From: Erythrobacter sp. YT30
GTDB lineage: Bacteria > Pseudomonadota > Alphaproteobacteria > Sphingomonadales > Sphingomonadaceae
Reading direction: 5' to 3'
Length of the DNA stretch: 64,000 nucleotides
NCBI RefSeq assembly: GCF_001542875.1
Contig: NZ_LMAF01000003.1
Coordinates: 186,001-250,000 of the forward strand
Part shown: positions 28,233 to 36,775 of the stretch, in pieces
How positions within the stretch are numbered: position 1 is the first letter of the stretch
How the letters are laid out: every line of letters starts with the position of its first letter
Notes under the pieces: model-generated
What the model was told of the DNA's origin: nothing
The model's database searches: none
Seen by the model: the letters and a program-made list of their open reading frames with translations, nothing else
Position numbers and translations under genes: made by a program

Positions 28233-28592
28233 ATGAAATGGGTGATTGCTCTGCTGCTTGTGTGCGCAGGTTTGGCGGGCGGCTATCTGCTGTTCAGCCG
28301 CGATGGTGTGGTTGAGCAGGTCACCGAAGCGCGCGTTGAACAGGCCTTGCTCGACAACGGCCTTCCCATACCCATGGCCGAATGCATGGCCCCGCGTCTA
28401 GTGGACCGGTTGACCATCACCCAATTGCGCAAACTCGAACGCTTCGCTCCGCAAGAGGGTGAGGGCTCTGTCCCAAGCTCCACCGGAGAAGCGCTTGGTC
28501 GGCTGCGCCGGGTCGATGATCGCGAAGCGATTGAGACAGTGGTGACGGTAGCAGGTGGCTGCGGTTTTGATCTGATGATGCAAGGGCTTTGA
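28233..28592 (+). CDS. Membrane-anchored or secreted small protein, unknown function
   Basis: Protein of 119 residues beginning with one hydrophobic helix (MKWVIALLLVCAGLAGGYLLF) that could be a signal anchor. The rest is soluble with two cysteines (PMAECMAP and GGCGFDLM) placed to form a disulfide, and a helical block RLTITQLRKLERFAP. I do not recognise a family. A GGAGGGG Shine-Dalgarno lies 9 bases upstream. It follows pntB by 25 bases and precedes the hydrolase by 7, so it is probably part of the same transcript. Confidence 0.72.
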   Translation: MKWVIALLLVCAGLAGGYLLFSRDGVVEQVTEARVEQALLDNGLPIPMAECMAPRLVDRLTITQLRKLERFAPQEGEGSVPSSTGEALGRLRRVDDREAIETVVTVAGGCGFDLMMQGL

Positions 28593-28599
28593 TCGCGCG

Positions 28600-29553
28600 A
28601 TGAAGTGGGCTCTGCGCATCGTATTGGGCTTGACCGTGGTGCTGGGCATTGCGTTTCTGCTGCTCCGCACGCCTGACACCGACCCCGCTGAAATGCGCGC
28701 AAAATATGGCGGCGAACCTTCGCAATTTGTCGAGATAGGCAACGGCGTGAAAGTGCACCTTCGCGATGAAGGGCCAAGAGATGCGCAGGCCATCGTGCTC
28801 CTGCACGGATCCGCAGCCGATCTTCACACTTGGGAGCCGTGGGTGGAAGGGCTCAGCGATACTTTCCGTGTCATTCGCTTCGATCAGGTTGGCCACGGGC
28901 TGACCGGGCCCGATCCTGAAGGCGATTACTCGCTCGACAATTTCGTATCCGATATCGATGAAGTCGCCGACAGCTTGGGGCTCGAGACATTCATCCTGGC
29001 GGGCAGCTCGATGGGCGGCTCGCACACGGCGGCCTATGCGATGGCGCACCCTGAACGTCTTGCCGGCGCGGTACTCGTCGGGGCGAGCGGCGCTCCCGTT
29101 CGAGGCGATCGAACATCCAGCCTAACCTACAAGCTCGCGCAGACGCCCGGCATCAATCAGATCATGGCGCAGATCACACCGCGTTCCATGATCGAAGACT
29201 CCTTTGAAGAGATGGTCAGCAACAAGACGATCATGACCGATGACGTCGTCGATCGTTATTGGGAATTGCTGCGCTATCCCGGCAATCGTGAGGCAACCAT
29301 TGCCCGCTTTTCCAACCCCCGCACTTCGTTCGAAGCAGAACAGCTGGCCAAGGTGAACGTGCCCGCTCTCATCCTGTGCGGAGAGGAGGATCCGCTGATC
29401 CCGATGCCGTCATGCAATTGGTATGACGAGAATTGGCCGCGCTCCAGAATGGTCAGCTATCCGGGTATCGGCCATTTGCCTCACGAAGAAACGCCGGAGG
29501 CCACTTTGGAAACGCTCAAAGAGTGGATGATGAATCTGTCGGAAACCACGTAA
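28600..29553 (+). CDS. Alpha/beta hydrolase
   Basis: Hydrolase of 317 residues with an N-terminal hydrophobic helix (MKWALRIVLGLTVVLGIAFLLL) that would anchor it to the membrane. The oxyanion region is LLHGSAADLHTW, the nucleophile elbow GSSMGGSHTAAY, the acid about ILCGEEDPLIPMP and the catalytic His in IGHLPHEETPEA. The substrate is unknown; the fold covers esterases, haloalkane dehalogenases and epoxide hydrolases. The ATG has no clear Shine-Dalgarno and lies 7 bases after the preceding stop, suggesting coupled translation. Confidence 0.88.
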   Translation: MKWALRIVLGLTVVLGIAFLLLRTPDTDPAEMRAKYGGEPSQFVEIGNGVKVHLRDEGPRDAQAIVLLHGSAADLHTWEPWVEGLSDTFRVIRFDQVGHGLTGPDPEGDYSLDNFVSDIDEVADSLGLETFILAGSSMGGSHTAAYAMAHPERLAGAVLVGASGAPVRGDRTSSLTYKLAQTPGINQIMAQITPRSMIEDSFEEMVSNKTIMTDDVVDRYWELLRYPGNREATIARFSNPRTSFEAEQLAKVNVPALILCGEEDPLIPMPSCNWYDENWPRSRMVSYPGIGHLPHEETPEATLETLKEWMMNLSETT

Positions 29554-29648
29554 ACCCCTCAAAAGCCTTCGGGTTTATCCTTCACTGGACTGTGGCAAGG
29601 CTTCATCGCTACACCCTGCTGAATTGATTTGCAGATTCGAGGGCCACT

Positions 29649-30353
29649 TTGCGCAAACTGGGTTTAATCGGCGGTATGAGCTGGGTCTCAACCGCGCTGT
29701 ATTACGAGCGGATCAACCGCTTCATCCAGAAAGGCGCAGGTCCCATGGCGAGCGCGCCACTGTTGATCGAAAGCCTCGATTTCACCGAGCTGCACGGATT
29801 GAATTCAGACGAAGATTGGTCACGCGCAACCGAAGTGCTCGTTGCAAGCGCCAAACGGCTTCAGGATGCCGGGGCAGAGGCGCTGCTGATTGGCGCGAAC
29901 TCGATGCACCGGGTCTACCGTGATATCGAAGCCGAGGTCGATGTTGAGATCATTCATATCGCCGAATGTGTCGGGATGAAGCTCAAAGCATCGGGCATCA
30001 AGAATGTCGCTCTGCTCGGCACGCGCAATGTCATGACCGAAGGGTTCTACCGGCGCCGCCTGGTAGCACACGGGATCGATATCCTTCCGCCCGACATGGG
30101 CAATGTCGAAACGCTCGACCGGATCATCTACGATCAGCTTATGGTCGGGAAGATCAGGCGCGATTCCGAACGCGCCTTAAAAACGATCATCACCAACAAG
30201 GAGCAGGAAGGAGCCGACGCGATAGTGCTCGCCTGCACCGAACTTGATCTGATCGTCGACACCAAGGCGAACGTCCTGCCAGTGTTTGATTCGACCGTAA
30301 TCCATTGCGAAGCAGCGGCTGAATGGATTCTCGGCTCCGACGAAGTTAACTAG
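29649..30353 (+). CDS. Aspartate/glutamate racemase family protein lacking the first catalytic Cys
   Basis: Protein of 234 residues starting with TTG at 29649 (MRKLGLIGGMSWVSTALYY), preceded by a GAGGG Shine-Dalgarno. The family has two catalytic cysteines. The second is Cys196 in VLACTELD. The first, in the C-T/S-N-T-M-H motif, is replaced: the sequence reads IGANSMHRV with Gly82 at the Cys position. Asn84 and His87 are kept. A two-base racemase mechanism would be impaired, so the reaction may be different. It is cytoplasmic and a single gene. Confidence 0.88.
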   Translation: MRKLGLIGGMSWVSTALYYERINRFIQKGAGPMASAPLLIESLDFTELHGLNSDEDWSRATEVLVASAKRLQDAGAEALLIGANSMHRVYRDIEAEVDVEIIHIAECVGMKLKASGIKNVALLGTRNVMTEGFYRRRLVAHGIDILPPDMGNVETLDRIIYDQLMVGKIRRDSERALKTIITNKEQEGADAIVLACTELDLIVDTKANVLPVFDSTVIHCEAAAEWILGSDEVN

Positions 30354-30378
30354 TCCGCAACTCAACCCTATGCCGGAA

Positions 30379-30562
30379 CGGTTGGTCGCAGGGCTCTCTA
30401 TTTGGGGGATGCGGCGAGGCCTTGGGCTCTCTACGTGCCGTCATGAATTTGTAGTCTTTCTGTACCGCTGCAAATTCCGGGCTCTCGGGTCGCTTTGCCG
30501 ATAGCCCGGGGCCGCTTGCCAACCCCAAATTCTGCCGGGCGAGCGGCCCCTCGACCCTTTTT
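30379..30562 (+). ncRNA. Candidate structured small RNA before dgt
   Basis: The 330-base gap between the racemase and dgt has no credible reading frame but ends in a strong terminator fold at 30487-30562. The octamer GGGCTCTC occurs three times upstream of or at the fold (30391, 30424, 30479), the first two as GGGCTCTCTA. The 5' end is unknown, and the start given is only where structure begins to appear. It might instead be a long 3' UTR of the racemase gene. No known RNA family is recognised. Confidence 0.35.
30487..30562 (+). terminator. Compound terminator hairpin
   Basis: GGGTCG (30487) pairs with CGACCC (30552-30557), enclosing a 13-pair stem (30508-30520 with 30538-30550; one G-U pair) and a 17-base loop. 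TTTTT follows directly at 30558-30562. The left strand carries a 15-base bulge between the two stems. Confidence 0.65.
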
Positions 30563-30683
30563 AAAACCGCGAAACTGCGCCGTTAAGGCTTTCGGATGGA
30601 CAGAATGTCCACAAGCGCGCCGAGCGTTGCCAATCTGTTCGCCTTGAGCCGTTTTCGGCGCTGTCCTAGGTCGCTAACCCATT

Positions 30684-31874
30684 ATGACACGCGCCGCCTA
30701 CGCTGCTGATCCACATGCACCCAGCGAGCGCGGCTTTGGCGGCCGCGAGTTCGATGGCGGCGGCAGCATCGAAGGCTCTACTGAGCGACGCGGCCCGCGC
30801 ACCGCATTCCAGCGTGATCGTGATCGCATCATCCATTCGATGAGCTTTCGCCGGTTGAAAGCGAAAACGCAGGTCTTCATCGCGCCCGACGGCGATCACT
30901 ATCGCACCCGCTTAACCCACAGTCTGGAAGTCGCGCAGATTGGCCGAGTATTGGCGCGCGCGCTGGGTTTGGATGAAGACCTCACCGAAGCTTTGTGCCT
31001 CGCGCATGATCTGGGTCATCCTCCATTCGGACATGCTGGCGAAAACGCGTTGTCAGAAGCGATGGCCATGTTTGGCGGATTTTGCCACAACGCGCAGGCG
31101 CTTCGCACGGTCATGCGGCTGGAAAGTCCCTATCCGCTCCACGATGGATTGAACCTCACCTGGGATCTTCTAGAAGGGCTCGCCAAGCACAATGGCCCGG
31201 TTGAAGCGCCAAACTGGGCGCTCGCGGGGCTGGACGCGGCATTTCCGCTTGATTTGGGTACATGGCCATCATTGGAAGCGCAGATTGCCGCGATCAGCGA
31301 TGATATCGCGTATGACAATCACGATATTGACGACGGCTTGCGCGCAGGCTTTCTGGATCTTGATGACCTGCTTGAAATGGATTTCCTCAGCGATCAATGG
31401 CGGATGGTCGAAAAACGCTTTCCCTCCGCGCCAAAAGACCGTCTGTTGCGCGAGCTTGTGCGGGGACAGATTGGTTTGATGGTGAATGATGTGCTGGAAC
31501 ATACGCGGCGCGAGGTGAAGGGAATGACTTCGGTCGATAACGTGCGCGCGGCGGGTCGCCAATTGGCCAGCTTTTCACCCGAAATGGCAGCGCATGAGCG
31601 TGAGCTTAAAGCCTTCATGTACGATAAGCTTTACTTCCATCCCGAACAAGTTGCTGCCGCCGCAAAAGCGCGCGATGCAGTGGCACGGTTGTTTGCCGCT
31701 TACTCGCAGGATGCGAGACTGATGCCGGCCGAATGGCGCGAGCGCCTCCCTGAAGAACAACCGGCGCGCGCGCGGTGCATTGCGGATTTCATCGCCGGGA
31801 TGAGCGACAGATTTGCAATGAACCAGTGCGCAGAGATTTACGGCGAAGTGCCCAATGGATTGACCAATGTCTGA
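30684..31874 (+). CDS. dgt: dGTPase-like deoxynucleoside triphosphate triphosphohydrolase
   Basis: HD-domain enzyme of 396 residues that hydrolyses dNTPs to deoxynucleoside and triphosphate. Key motifs are RRLKAKTQVF, HYRTRLTHSLEVAQIGR, AHDLGHPPFGHAGENAL (the metal-binding HD) and DDIAYDNHDIDDGLRAG. It is the short type widespread in alphaproteobacteria, close to the family of Pseudomonas and Thermus enzymes. The product role is control of dNTP pools and replication accuracy. It overlaps the next gene by 8 bases. Confidence 0.92.
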   Translation: MTRAAYAADPHAPSERGFGGREFDGGGSIEGSTERRGPRTAFQRDRDRIIHSMSFRRLKAKTQVFIAPDGDHYRTRLTHSLEVAQIGRVLARALGLDEDLTEALCLAHDLGHPPFGHAGENALSEAMAMFGGFCHNAQALRTVMRLESPYPLHDGLNLTWDLLEGLAKHNGPVEAPNWALAGLDAAFPLDLGTWPSLEAQIAAISDDIAYDNHDIDDGLRAGFLDLDDLLEMDFLSDQWRMVEKRFPSAPKDRLLRELVRGQIGLMVNDVLEHTRREVKGMTSVDNVRAAGRQLASFSPEMAAHERELKAFMYDKLYFHPEQVAAAAKARDAVARLFAAYSQDARLMPAEWRERLPEEQPARARCIADFIAGMSDRFAMNQCAEIYGEVPNGLTNV

Positions 31875-32631
31875 GACCACGGGCGAATATTTCCGCAAGG
31901 CCGATGCCGAGGCAACAAAGACGCCCGTGCGCATTGGTCTTGTCGGCGCAACGGGCCTGATCGGTCGCCGTGTCATTCACATTTCAAGCCACAGCGAGAC
32001 GGCCCGCATCGTCGGCATCGCTCGACGCGAGATTGAAATGCCTGTCGGAACGCGCATGGAAGTGTTTGTCGCATCGTCCGACAAGTGGGGCGAGGTTTTC
32101 GAAGCGGTTCGCCCACGCGCTTTGATTTGCGCACTTGGCACGACGCTTAAAAAAGTGGGCGGGGACGAAGAAGCTTTTCGAGCGGTTGATCAGGAAATGG
32201 TGCTGAACACCGCCAACGCTGCGCACGAAGCGGGCGTGCCCAATCTCGTGCTGGTGAGCGCCGCAGGTGCCAATCCCGGATCGAAAAATTTCTACATGCG
32301 CGTCAAAGGCGAAACCGAAATGATGGTTTCGAAAGTCGGCTTCAAGCGGCTCGACATTTTGCGGCCCGGTCTTTTGAAAGGCGCGCGCAATGATGATTTC
32401 CGCATGGCGGAAGGGATTGCGAAAACGCTTAGCCCTATCATTGATCCATTGCTGCCGAAGAAGTGGGAAATGTTCCGCTCGGTTGATGCTGATCTGGTGG
32501 CAGAGGCAGCGCTTGGTCTTGCAATCAGGCGCGCGCAGGGCCGCTTTACTCACGATAATGACGCGATGAAGCGCGCGGCCCGCGAATGGCGGATGAAGGC
32601 TGGAATTCCCGAAAAGGAAGAGGAAGACTGA
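31867..32631 (+). CDS. NAD(P)-binding Rossmann protein, atypical SDR (HTATIP2-like)
   Basis: Protein of 254 residues with a nucleotide-binding loop IGLVGATGLIGRRVIH and the conserved LICALGTTLKKVGGDEEAFRAVD and VLVSAAGANPGSKNFYMRVKGE, which place it with the NAD(P)H-binding proteins related to human HTATIP2/YwnB. The Tyr-x-x-x-Lys of SDRs appears as YMRVKGE. No reaction is assigned. It overlaps dgt at the start and shares its last base with the start of the next gene (TGATG), so the three form one transcription unit. Confidence 0.85.
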   Translation: MSETTGEYFRKADAEATKTPVRIGLVGATGLIGRRVIHISSHSETARIVGIARREIEMPVGTRMEVFVASSDKWGEVFEAVRPRALICALGTTLKKVGGDEEAFRAVDQEMVLNTANAAHEAGVPNLVLVSAAGANPGSKNFYMRVKGETEMMVSKVGFKRLDILRPGLLKGARNDDFRMAEGIAKTLSPIIDPLLPKKWEMFRSVDADLVAEAALGLAIRRAQGRFTHDNDAMKRAAREWRMKAGIPEKEEED

Positions 32632-33083
32632 TGGATTGGAACCCGGTCTTTGGCGCGGTCAACATGCTCGCTCTTATCGCCTGGATCGGGCTCATTTTTC
32701 TACCGCGATGGCCCGCGCTGTTATCAGCTGTTCTTTACGTCGGGGTCGGGCTGTTGTGCCTCATCTATTCGGTCGGCCTCATCGGCATAGCCACCGGTAT
32801 GATTTCGCCGGGATCAGACGCTGGCAGTTTGGACATCTCCTCGATTGAAGGTGTGCGAGCGTTTTTCGCGAGCGATGGCGGATTGACCGTGGGCTGGACG
32901 CACTACCTCGCATTCGACTTATTCGTCGGGCTATGGATCGCGCGCGATGGCGATGCAAAAGGCGTCAATCGTTTCATTCAGGCACCCATTCTGTTTGCAA
33001 CGCTGATGGCGGGGCCATTGGGCCTCTTGATCTGGCTGATCGTGCGCGAACCGGCAGCGCGCGCCCAAGGGCGATTTCGCTGA
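32631..33083 (+). CDS. ABA4-like (DUF4281) membrane protein
   Basis: Integral membrane protein of 150 residues with four predicted helices. It shows the family core TVGWTHYLAFDLFVGLWIARDG followed by MAGPLGLLIWLIVRE. The plant homologue ABA4 is needed for neoxanthin formation; in bacteria the role is unknown. The ATG at 32631 overlaps the preceding stop (TGATG). Carotenoid producers are common in the Erythrobacteraceae, but no carotenoid genes are adjacent here. Confidence 0.85.
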   Translation: MDWNPVFGAVNMLALIAWIGLIFLPRWPALLSAVLYVGVGLLCLIYSVGLIGIATGMISPGSDAGSLDISSIEGVRAFFASDGGLTVGWTHYLAFDLFVGLWIARDGDAKGVNRFIQAPILFATLMAGPLGLLIWLIVREPAARAQGRFR

Positions 33084-33170
33084 CGTAACGCGGTGTGCAA
33101 TTCGCTGGACCTTGGCCGGGCGAATGGCTTAATCCTGCGGATCAACGACATAACGGGCAGAGAGATATCT

Positions 33171-34733
33171 ATGACGGCAGAAGCGCACCACGGCTTTACC
33201 ACCTTCGATCAATTCCTGCATTTCTGGGCCAAAGAGCGGCCAGATGCCACGGCTCTGGAGGAAGGGGACAGGCGCTTCACCTATGCCGAAACTGATGAAC
33301 TCACTCGGCGCATCATTACCTGCCTTCAAGATCGCGGGATCGGGAAGGGCGATCGGATCAGCTGGCTTGGCAAAAACTCCGATATCTACTTTCTGACCCT
33401 TTATGCCGCAGCGCGGATGGGTGCGGTGATGGCTCCCATTGGCTGGCGGCTAGCAGCTCCCGAGATCGGCTATATCCTTTCAGACACCGGTGCAAAGCTG
33501 GTGGTTGCAGGCGATGATTTTGTTGAGACAGCATCACAGGTCGCCGGTTCCCTTTCCACATCACCGCAAGTGGTTCGGGGTGAGGATTTCCTCGAAGAAG
33601 CGCGCGCTGCTTCCCCTGCTGAATATACGCCAGTTGATGCCGATGCGCCCGTCCTTCAGCTCTATACATCGGGCACAACGGGCAATCCAAAAGGCGTGCA
33701 ACTCTCCAACGCGAACCTGTTCAGCCTGCGCAAGCCAAGCATTGACGCGCAGCTTCCATGGCAGAATTTCCAGCCAGACGATTGTGTTCTCATCGCAATG
33801 CCATGCGCGCATATCGGGGGCACGGGTTCCGCGCCTATCAGTGTGAGCAACGGTGTAAGGTTGTTGGTGCAGCCCGAATATACGCCGCAAGGCGCGCTGG
33901 AAGCGATTGAGAGCGGGGCGACGCTCTTGTTTCTCGTCCCTGCCGCAATCCAGATGATGGTCCAGCATCCTCGGGCCAAAGAGACCGATTTTTCAAATCT
34001 GCGCTATCTTATGTATGGCGCTGCGCCCATGCCGCTTGAGCTTTTGAAGGAGGCCGTGCGCACCATGCCCGATACCGGCTTTATGCAGGTTTATGGCATG
34101 ACGGAGACGACCGGCACGATATCGCTGCTGCCGCCCGAGGATCACGACCTTGAGGGCAACGAGCGTATGCGATCTGCGGGCAAAGCTGTTCCCGGCGTGG
34201 AAATCGAAGTGCGCGGAGAAGGCAACAAGGAAATGCCACGCGGCGAAATCGGTGAGATTTGCATCAAGTCGCCCTCTAATACGGCGGGATACTGGAAGCT
34301 GCCTGAAGCCACTGCGAGCACGATTGACGATGATGGCTGGCTGCACACCGGCGATGCCGGGATCATGGACAACGATGGCTATGTTTACATCCAGGACCGG
34401 ATCAAGGACATGATCATTTCAGGCGGCGAGAATGTATATCCTGCCGAAGTGGAAAGCGCGATCTATGGCCATCCAGCCATTGCCGAAGTCGCGGTGATTG
34501 GCATTCCGAGCGAGAAATGGGGCGAGGAAGTAAAAGCCTGCTGCGTCGCCAAGCCGGGCATGGAAATCGAGGAGGCCGACGTGATCGCTTACACGCGAGA
34601 GCGGATCGCAGCGTTCAAGGCTCCCAAAAGTGTCGACGTTATTCCTGAAATGCCGCGCAATGCATCTGGCAAAATCCTTCGCCGACAATTGCGCGCTCCC
34701 TACTGGGAGGGGCAAGAGCGGCAGGTCGGGTAG
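33171..34733 (+). CDS. Fatty-acid/acyl-CoA synthetase (ANL superfamily)
   Basis: AMP-forming acyl-CoA ligase of 520 residues. The P-loop-like motif is LYTSGTTGNPKGVQLSN, the second is QVYGMTETTG, and the C-terminal domain has WLHTGDAGIMDNDGYVYIQDR and IISGGENVYPAEVE, ending with the catalytic Lys in NASGKILRRQLR. It activates a carboxylate with ATP and CoA; chain length is not predictable. ATG at 33171 follows AGAGAGAT; the frame continues upstream but is not conserved in type. It is a single gene. Confidence 0.92.
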   Translation: MTAEAHHGFTTFDQFLHFWAKERPDATALEEGDRRFTYAETDELTRRIITCLQDRGIGKGDRISWLGKNSDIYFLTLYAAARMGAVMAPIGWRLAAPEIGYILSDTGAKLVVAGDDFVETASQVAGSLSTSPQVVRGEDFLEEARAASPAEYTPVDADAPVLQLYTSGTTGNPKGVQLSNANLFSLRKPSIDAQLPWQNFQPDDCVLIAMPCAHIGGTGSAPISVSNGVRLLVQPEYTPQGALEAIESGATLLFLVPAAIQMMVQHPRAKETDFSNLRYLMYGAAPMPLELLKEAVRTMPDTGFMQVYGMTETTGTISLLPPEDHDLEGNERMRSAGKAVPGVEIEVRGEGNKEMPRGEIGEICIKSPSNTAGYWKLPEATASTIDDDGWLHTGDAGIMDNDGYVYIQDRIKDMIISGGENVYPAEVESAIYGHPAIAEVAVIGIPSEKWGEEVKACCVAKPGMEIEEADVIAYTRERIAAFKAPKSVDVIPEMPRNASGKILRRQLRAPYWEGQERQVG

Positions 34734-34757
34734 CGGCGAAATTCCTAAGGAACGCCG

Positions 34758-35396
34758 ATGTCAAACAAGGCGAGCATGGATGATGTGAGCGAGCAAGGCG
34801 CAAAGCAGCACGCGCCCGCAACCTTGCGCAATCGCGATGCCATCCTTGGCGTGTTGCGGCAGGAATTACCCGAATGGGGCGTTGTGCTTGAAATTGCCTC
34901 TGGCAGCGGCGAACATGCGATCTATTTTGCGGAGAACATGTCTGCGCTAACCTGGCAGCCGAGCGACCCCGATCCGGGTGCCTTGGCATCGATTAAGGCT
35001 TATGGAGCGGAGTATCCGGGCGTGAATTTGCGTGAACCGGTGCGGCTCGATGCATGCGCCGCGACATGGCCGATAAAGCGCGCCGATGCGATGGTGTGCA
35101 TCAATATGGCGCACATCAGCCCGTGGGCGTCGACCGAGGGCCTGTTTGATGGCGCGGCCAGAACGATGGATGCGCCGGACGCGCCCCTCATCCTCTACGG
35201 ACCATACTTTGAGAACAATGTGCAAGCTGCGCCGTCAAACCTTCAGTTCGATGTGAGCCTGAAGTCGCGCAACCCCGATTGGGGTATCCGGCGGATTGAA
35301 GACATGGATAAGGTCGCCGAACAAAACGGCTTTATTCGGACAGCTCGTTTCGAAATGCCTGCGAACAACCTGTCGCTGGTCTACCGCAGGCAATAG
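34758..35396 (+). CDS. DUF938 protein, SAM-dependent methyltransferase fold
   Basis: Protein of 212 residues with the AdoMet-binding loop VLEIASGSGEHAIYFAE, then LTWQPSDPDPGALASIKAY, and VCINMAHISPWASTEGLFDGAA, the pattern of the DUF938 family (homologous to human METTL26). The substrate is unknown. A TAAGGA Shine-Dalgarno is 8 bases upstream of the ATG. It is cytoplasmic and follows the acyl-CoA synthetase by 24 bases. Confidence 0.88.
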   Translation: MSNKASMDDVSEQGAKQHAPATLRNRDAILGVLRQELPEWGVVLEIASGSGEHAIYFAENMSALTWQPSDPDPGALASIKAYGAEYPGVNLREPVRLDACAATWPIKRADAMVCINMAHISPWASTEGLFDGAARTMDAPDAPLILYGPYFENNVQAAPSNLQFDVSLKSRNPDWGIRRIEDMDKVAEQNGFIRTARFEMPANNLSLVYRRQ

Positions 35397-35401
35397 CGCG
35401 A

Positions 35402-35533
35402 TCAATCGATCGCGCGCTCACCCGCTTCGCCAACGGATTGGATATCTTCACCAACGCCTTTGACAGTGTTGCATGCAGCCGTGGCAAGCAGCAGCGCCGA
35501 CATGGCGGCAGTGATTACGGTGTTGCGGATCAT
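35402..35533 (-). CDS. Entericidin A/B family lipoprotein (43 aa)
   Basis: Short lipoprotein: MIRNTVITAAMSALLLATAAC, then NTVKGVGEDIQSVGEAGERAID. The lipobox ATAAC gives a mature peptide starting at Cys21, and N-T-V-K-G-x-G-x-D is the entericidin signature. An AAGGAA Shine-Dalgarno lies 7 bases upstream. Members are small membrane lipoproteins, one of which is a stationary-phase toxin in enteric bacteria. No obvious antidote partner is adjacent. It lies downstream of the DMT transporter on the same strand, 24 bases away. Confidence 0.88.
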   Translation of the reverse strand: MIRNTVITAAMSALLLATAACNTVKGVGEDIQSVGEAGERAID

Positions 35534-35557
35534 CGGAATTCCTTTCGTTTTGTCACA

Positions 35558-36466
35558 CTAAGCAGCGTTGGCTGTATTCGGTTTCTCACGTGCGAGGAGC
35601 CGTTCTCTATATGCGATAAGAGCCCCGGCTCCAATGATCAGAGGGGCGCCCAGCCAAAGACTGGTGGGCGGAGTACGATCAAACACGTTGTACCCGTACC
35701 AAGTCGCCCATAGCAGCGAAGTATAATCCATCAGCAGGATAACCGAAGCTGAACCAAAGCGAAGCGATGCTGTCAGAAGCATTTGCGCAATTGCGCCGGT
35801 GGCAGCCATTGCAACAATGATGCCCCACGTTTCAGCATCATGCGGCTGATAGACAAATGGCACCGCGATAAAGGCAACCGGCGTTGTGAGAGCGGCAAAC
35901 CAGAACACGATGCTCCATGGTGCCTCGGTTTTGTTGAGATCCTGAATCTGGAAACTGATGAGCGCCACCAGAAACGCCGCAATCAGCGCGACGGCGGCCC
36001 CGATCGGATCAATTGTCGCAGAGCCAGGCTGGGTGAGGATGAGAACGCCCGCAAAGCCCAGAATAACCGCTCCCCAACGATACACGCCAACCTTTTCCTT
36101 AAACAGGATCACGCCGAGCAAGACCGCGAAAAAGGGCGCTGTAAAGCTAAGCGTTGTTGCTTCGGCGAGCGGTAGAAGAACAACCGCGCCATAAACAAAG
36201 AACATGCCTGTAATGCCGTAGGCTGCTCGGCGGGCATGGGCGCCAAATCGCTTCGTTTTGACGGTGTGCAATTGGCGGATCACGATAAGGACGATGAGCA
36301 CGAACACAAAGGTGAGCAATTGCCGCCAGAAAACGAGCTCTGCCAGATGCACGCCGTTGGTGCTGGCGAGCTTTAATAGCATCGCCATGGTGGCCAAGGC
36401 CGCCGCAGTCGCAAGGCGCAGGGCTAGCGCCACGAACGGGCGGGGCTGGGCGATCGATCCATCCAT
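35558..36466 (-). CDS. DMT-superfamily transporter (EamA)
   Basis: Membrane protein of 302 residues with ten predicted helices in two EamA repeats; the second repeat begins near residue 150. Segments include AAALATMAMLLKLASTNGVH and GAVVLLPLAEATTLSFTAPFFAVLLGVI. The start at 36466 (MDGSIAQPRPFVA) is preferred because the longer frame adds an unlikely Cys-rich leader. The substrate is unknown; members export amino acids, metabolites or drugs. Another member lies at 47048. Confidence 0.86.
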   Translation of the reverse strand: MDGSIAQPRPFVALALRLATAAALATMAMLLKLASTNGVHLAELVFWRQLLTFVFVLIVLIVIRQLHTVKTKRFGAHARRAAYGITGMFFVYGAVVLLPLAEATTLSFTAPFFAVLLGVILFKEKVGVYRWGAVILGFAGVLILTQPGSATIDPIGAAVALIAAFLVALISFQIQDLNKTEAPWSIVFWFAALTTPVAFIAVPFVYQPHDAETWGIIVAMAATGAIAQMLLTASLRFGSASVILLMDYTSLLWATWYGYNVFDRTPPTSLWLGAPLIIGAGALIAYRERLLAREKPNTANAA

Positions 36467-36532
36467 GTGCGCGCGCTTGGGCGATAGAGCGGGATTGCGC
36501 AAGGCCGCGCATCGCTTACATGGCGCATCGCA

Positions 36533-36775
36533 ATGGATGTTCTGACCCAATTGGCGCTTTCAAGCGATGCCACACAATTGGCGGTAGTGGGCGCTGCGTT
36601 CTGGGTGCTCGCTGCGTTCGCTGCGCTGATGGAATGGCGACGCAAGAAGGTGCGCGACTATGCGCAGCTAGAGCGGGTTGGCTGGATGCCATGGACCGCG
36701 ATCTTCATCATGTGCGCAATGATTGGTGGCGGCTGTCTGGCGATGAGCCTGCCGGTTGTGTTGGGCAGCCTCTGA
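36533..36775 (+). CDS. Small two-helix membrane protein, unknown function
   Basis: Frame of 80 residues: MDVLTQLALSSDATQLAVVG, helix AAFWVLAAFAALMEWRRKKV, then WMPWTAIFIMCAMIGGGCLAMSLPVVLG. Two membrane helices with a cytoplasmic basic loop WRRKKVRDYAQLERVGW. There is no clear Shine-Dalgarno and no recognised family, but hydrophobicity and codon use look like a gene. It starts 66 bases from the divergent transporter start. Confidence 0.65.
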   Translation: MDVLTQLALSSDATQLAVVGAAFWVLAAFAALMEWRRKKVRDYAQLERVGWMPWTAIFIMCAMIGGGCLAMSLPVVLGSL

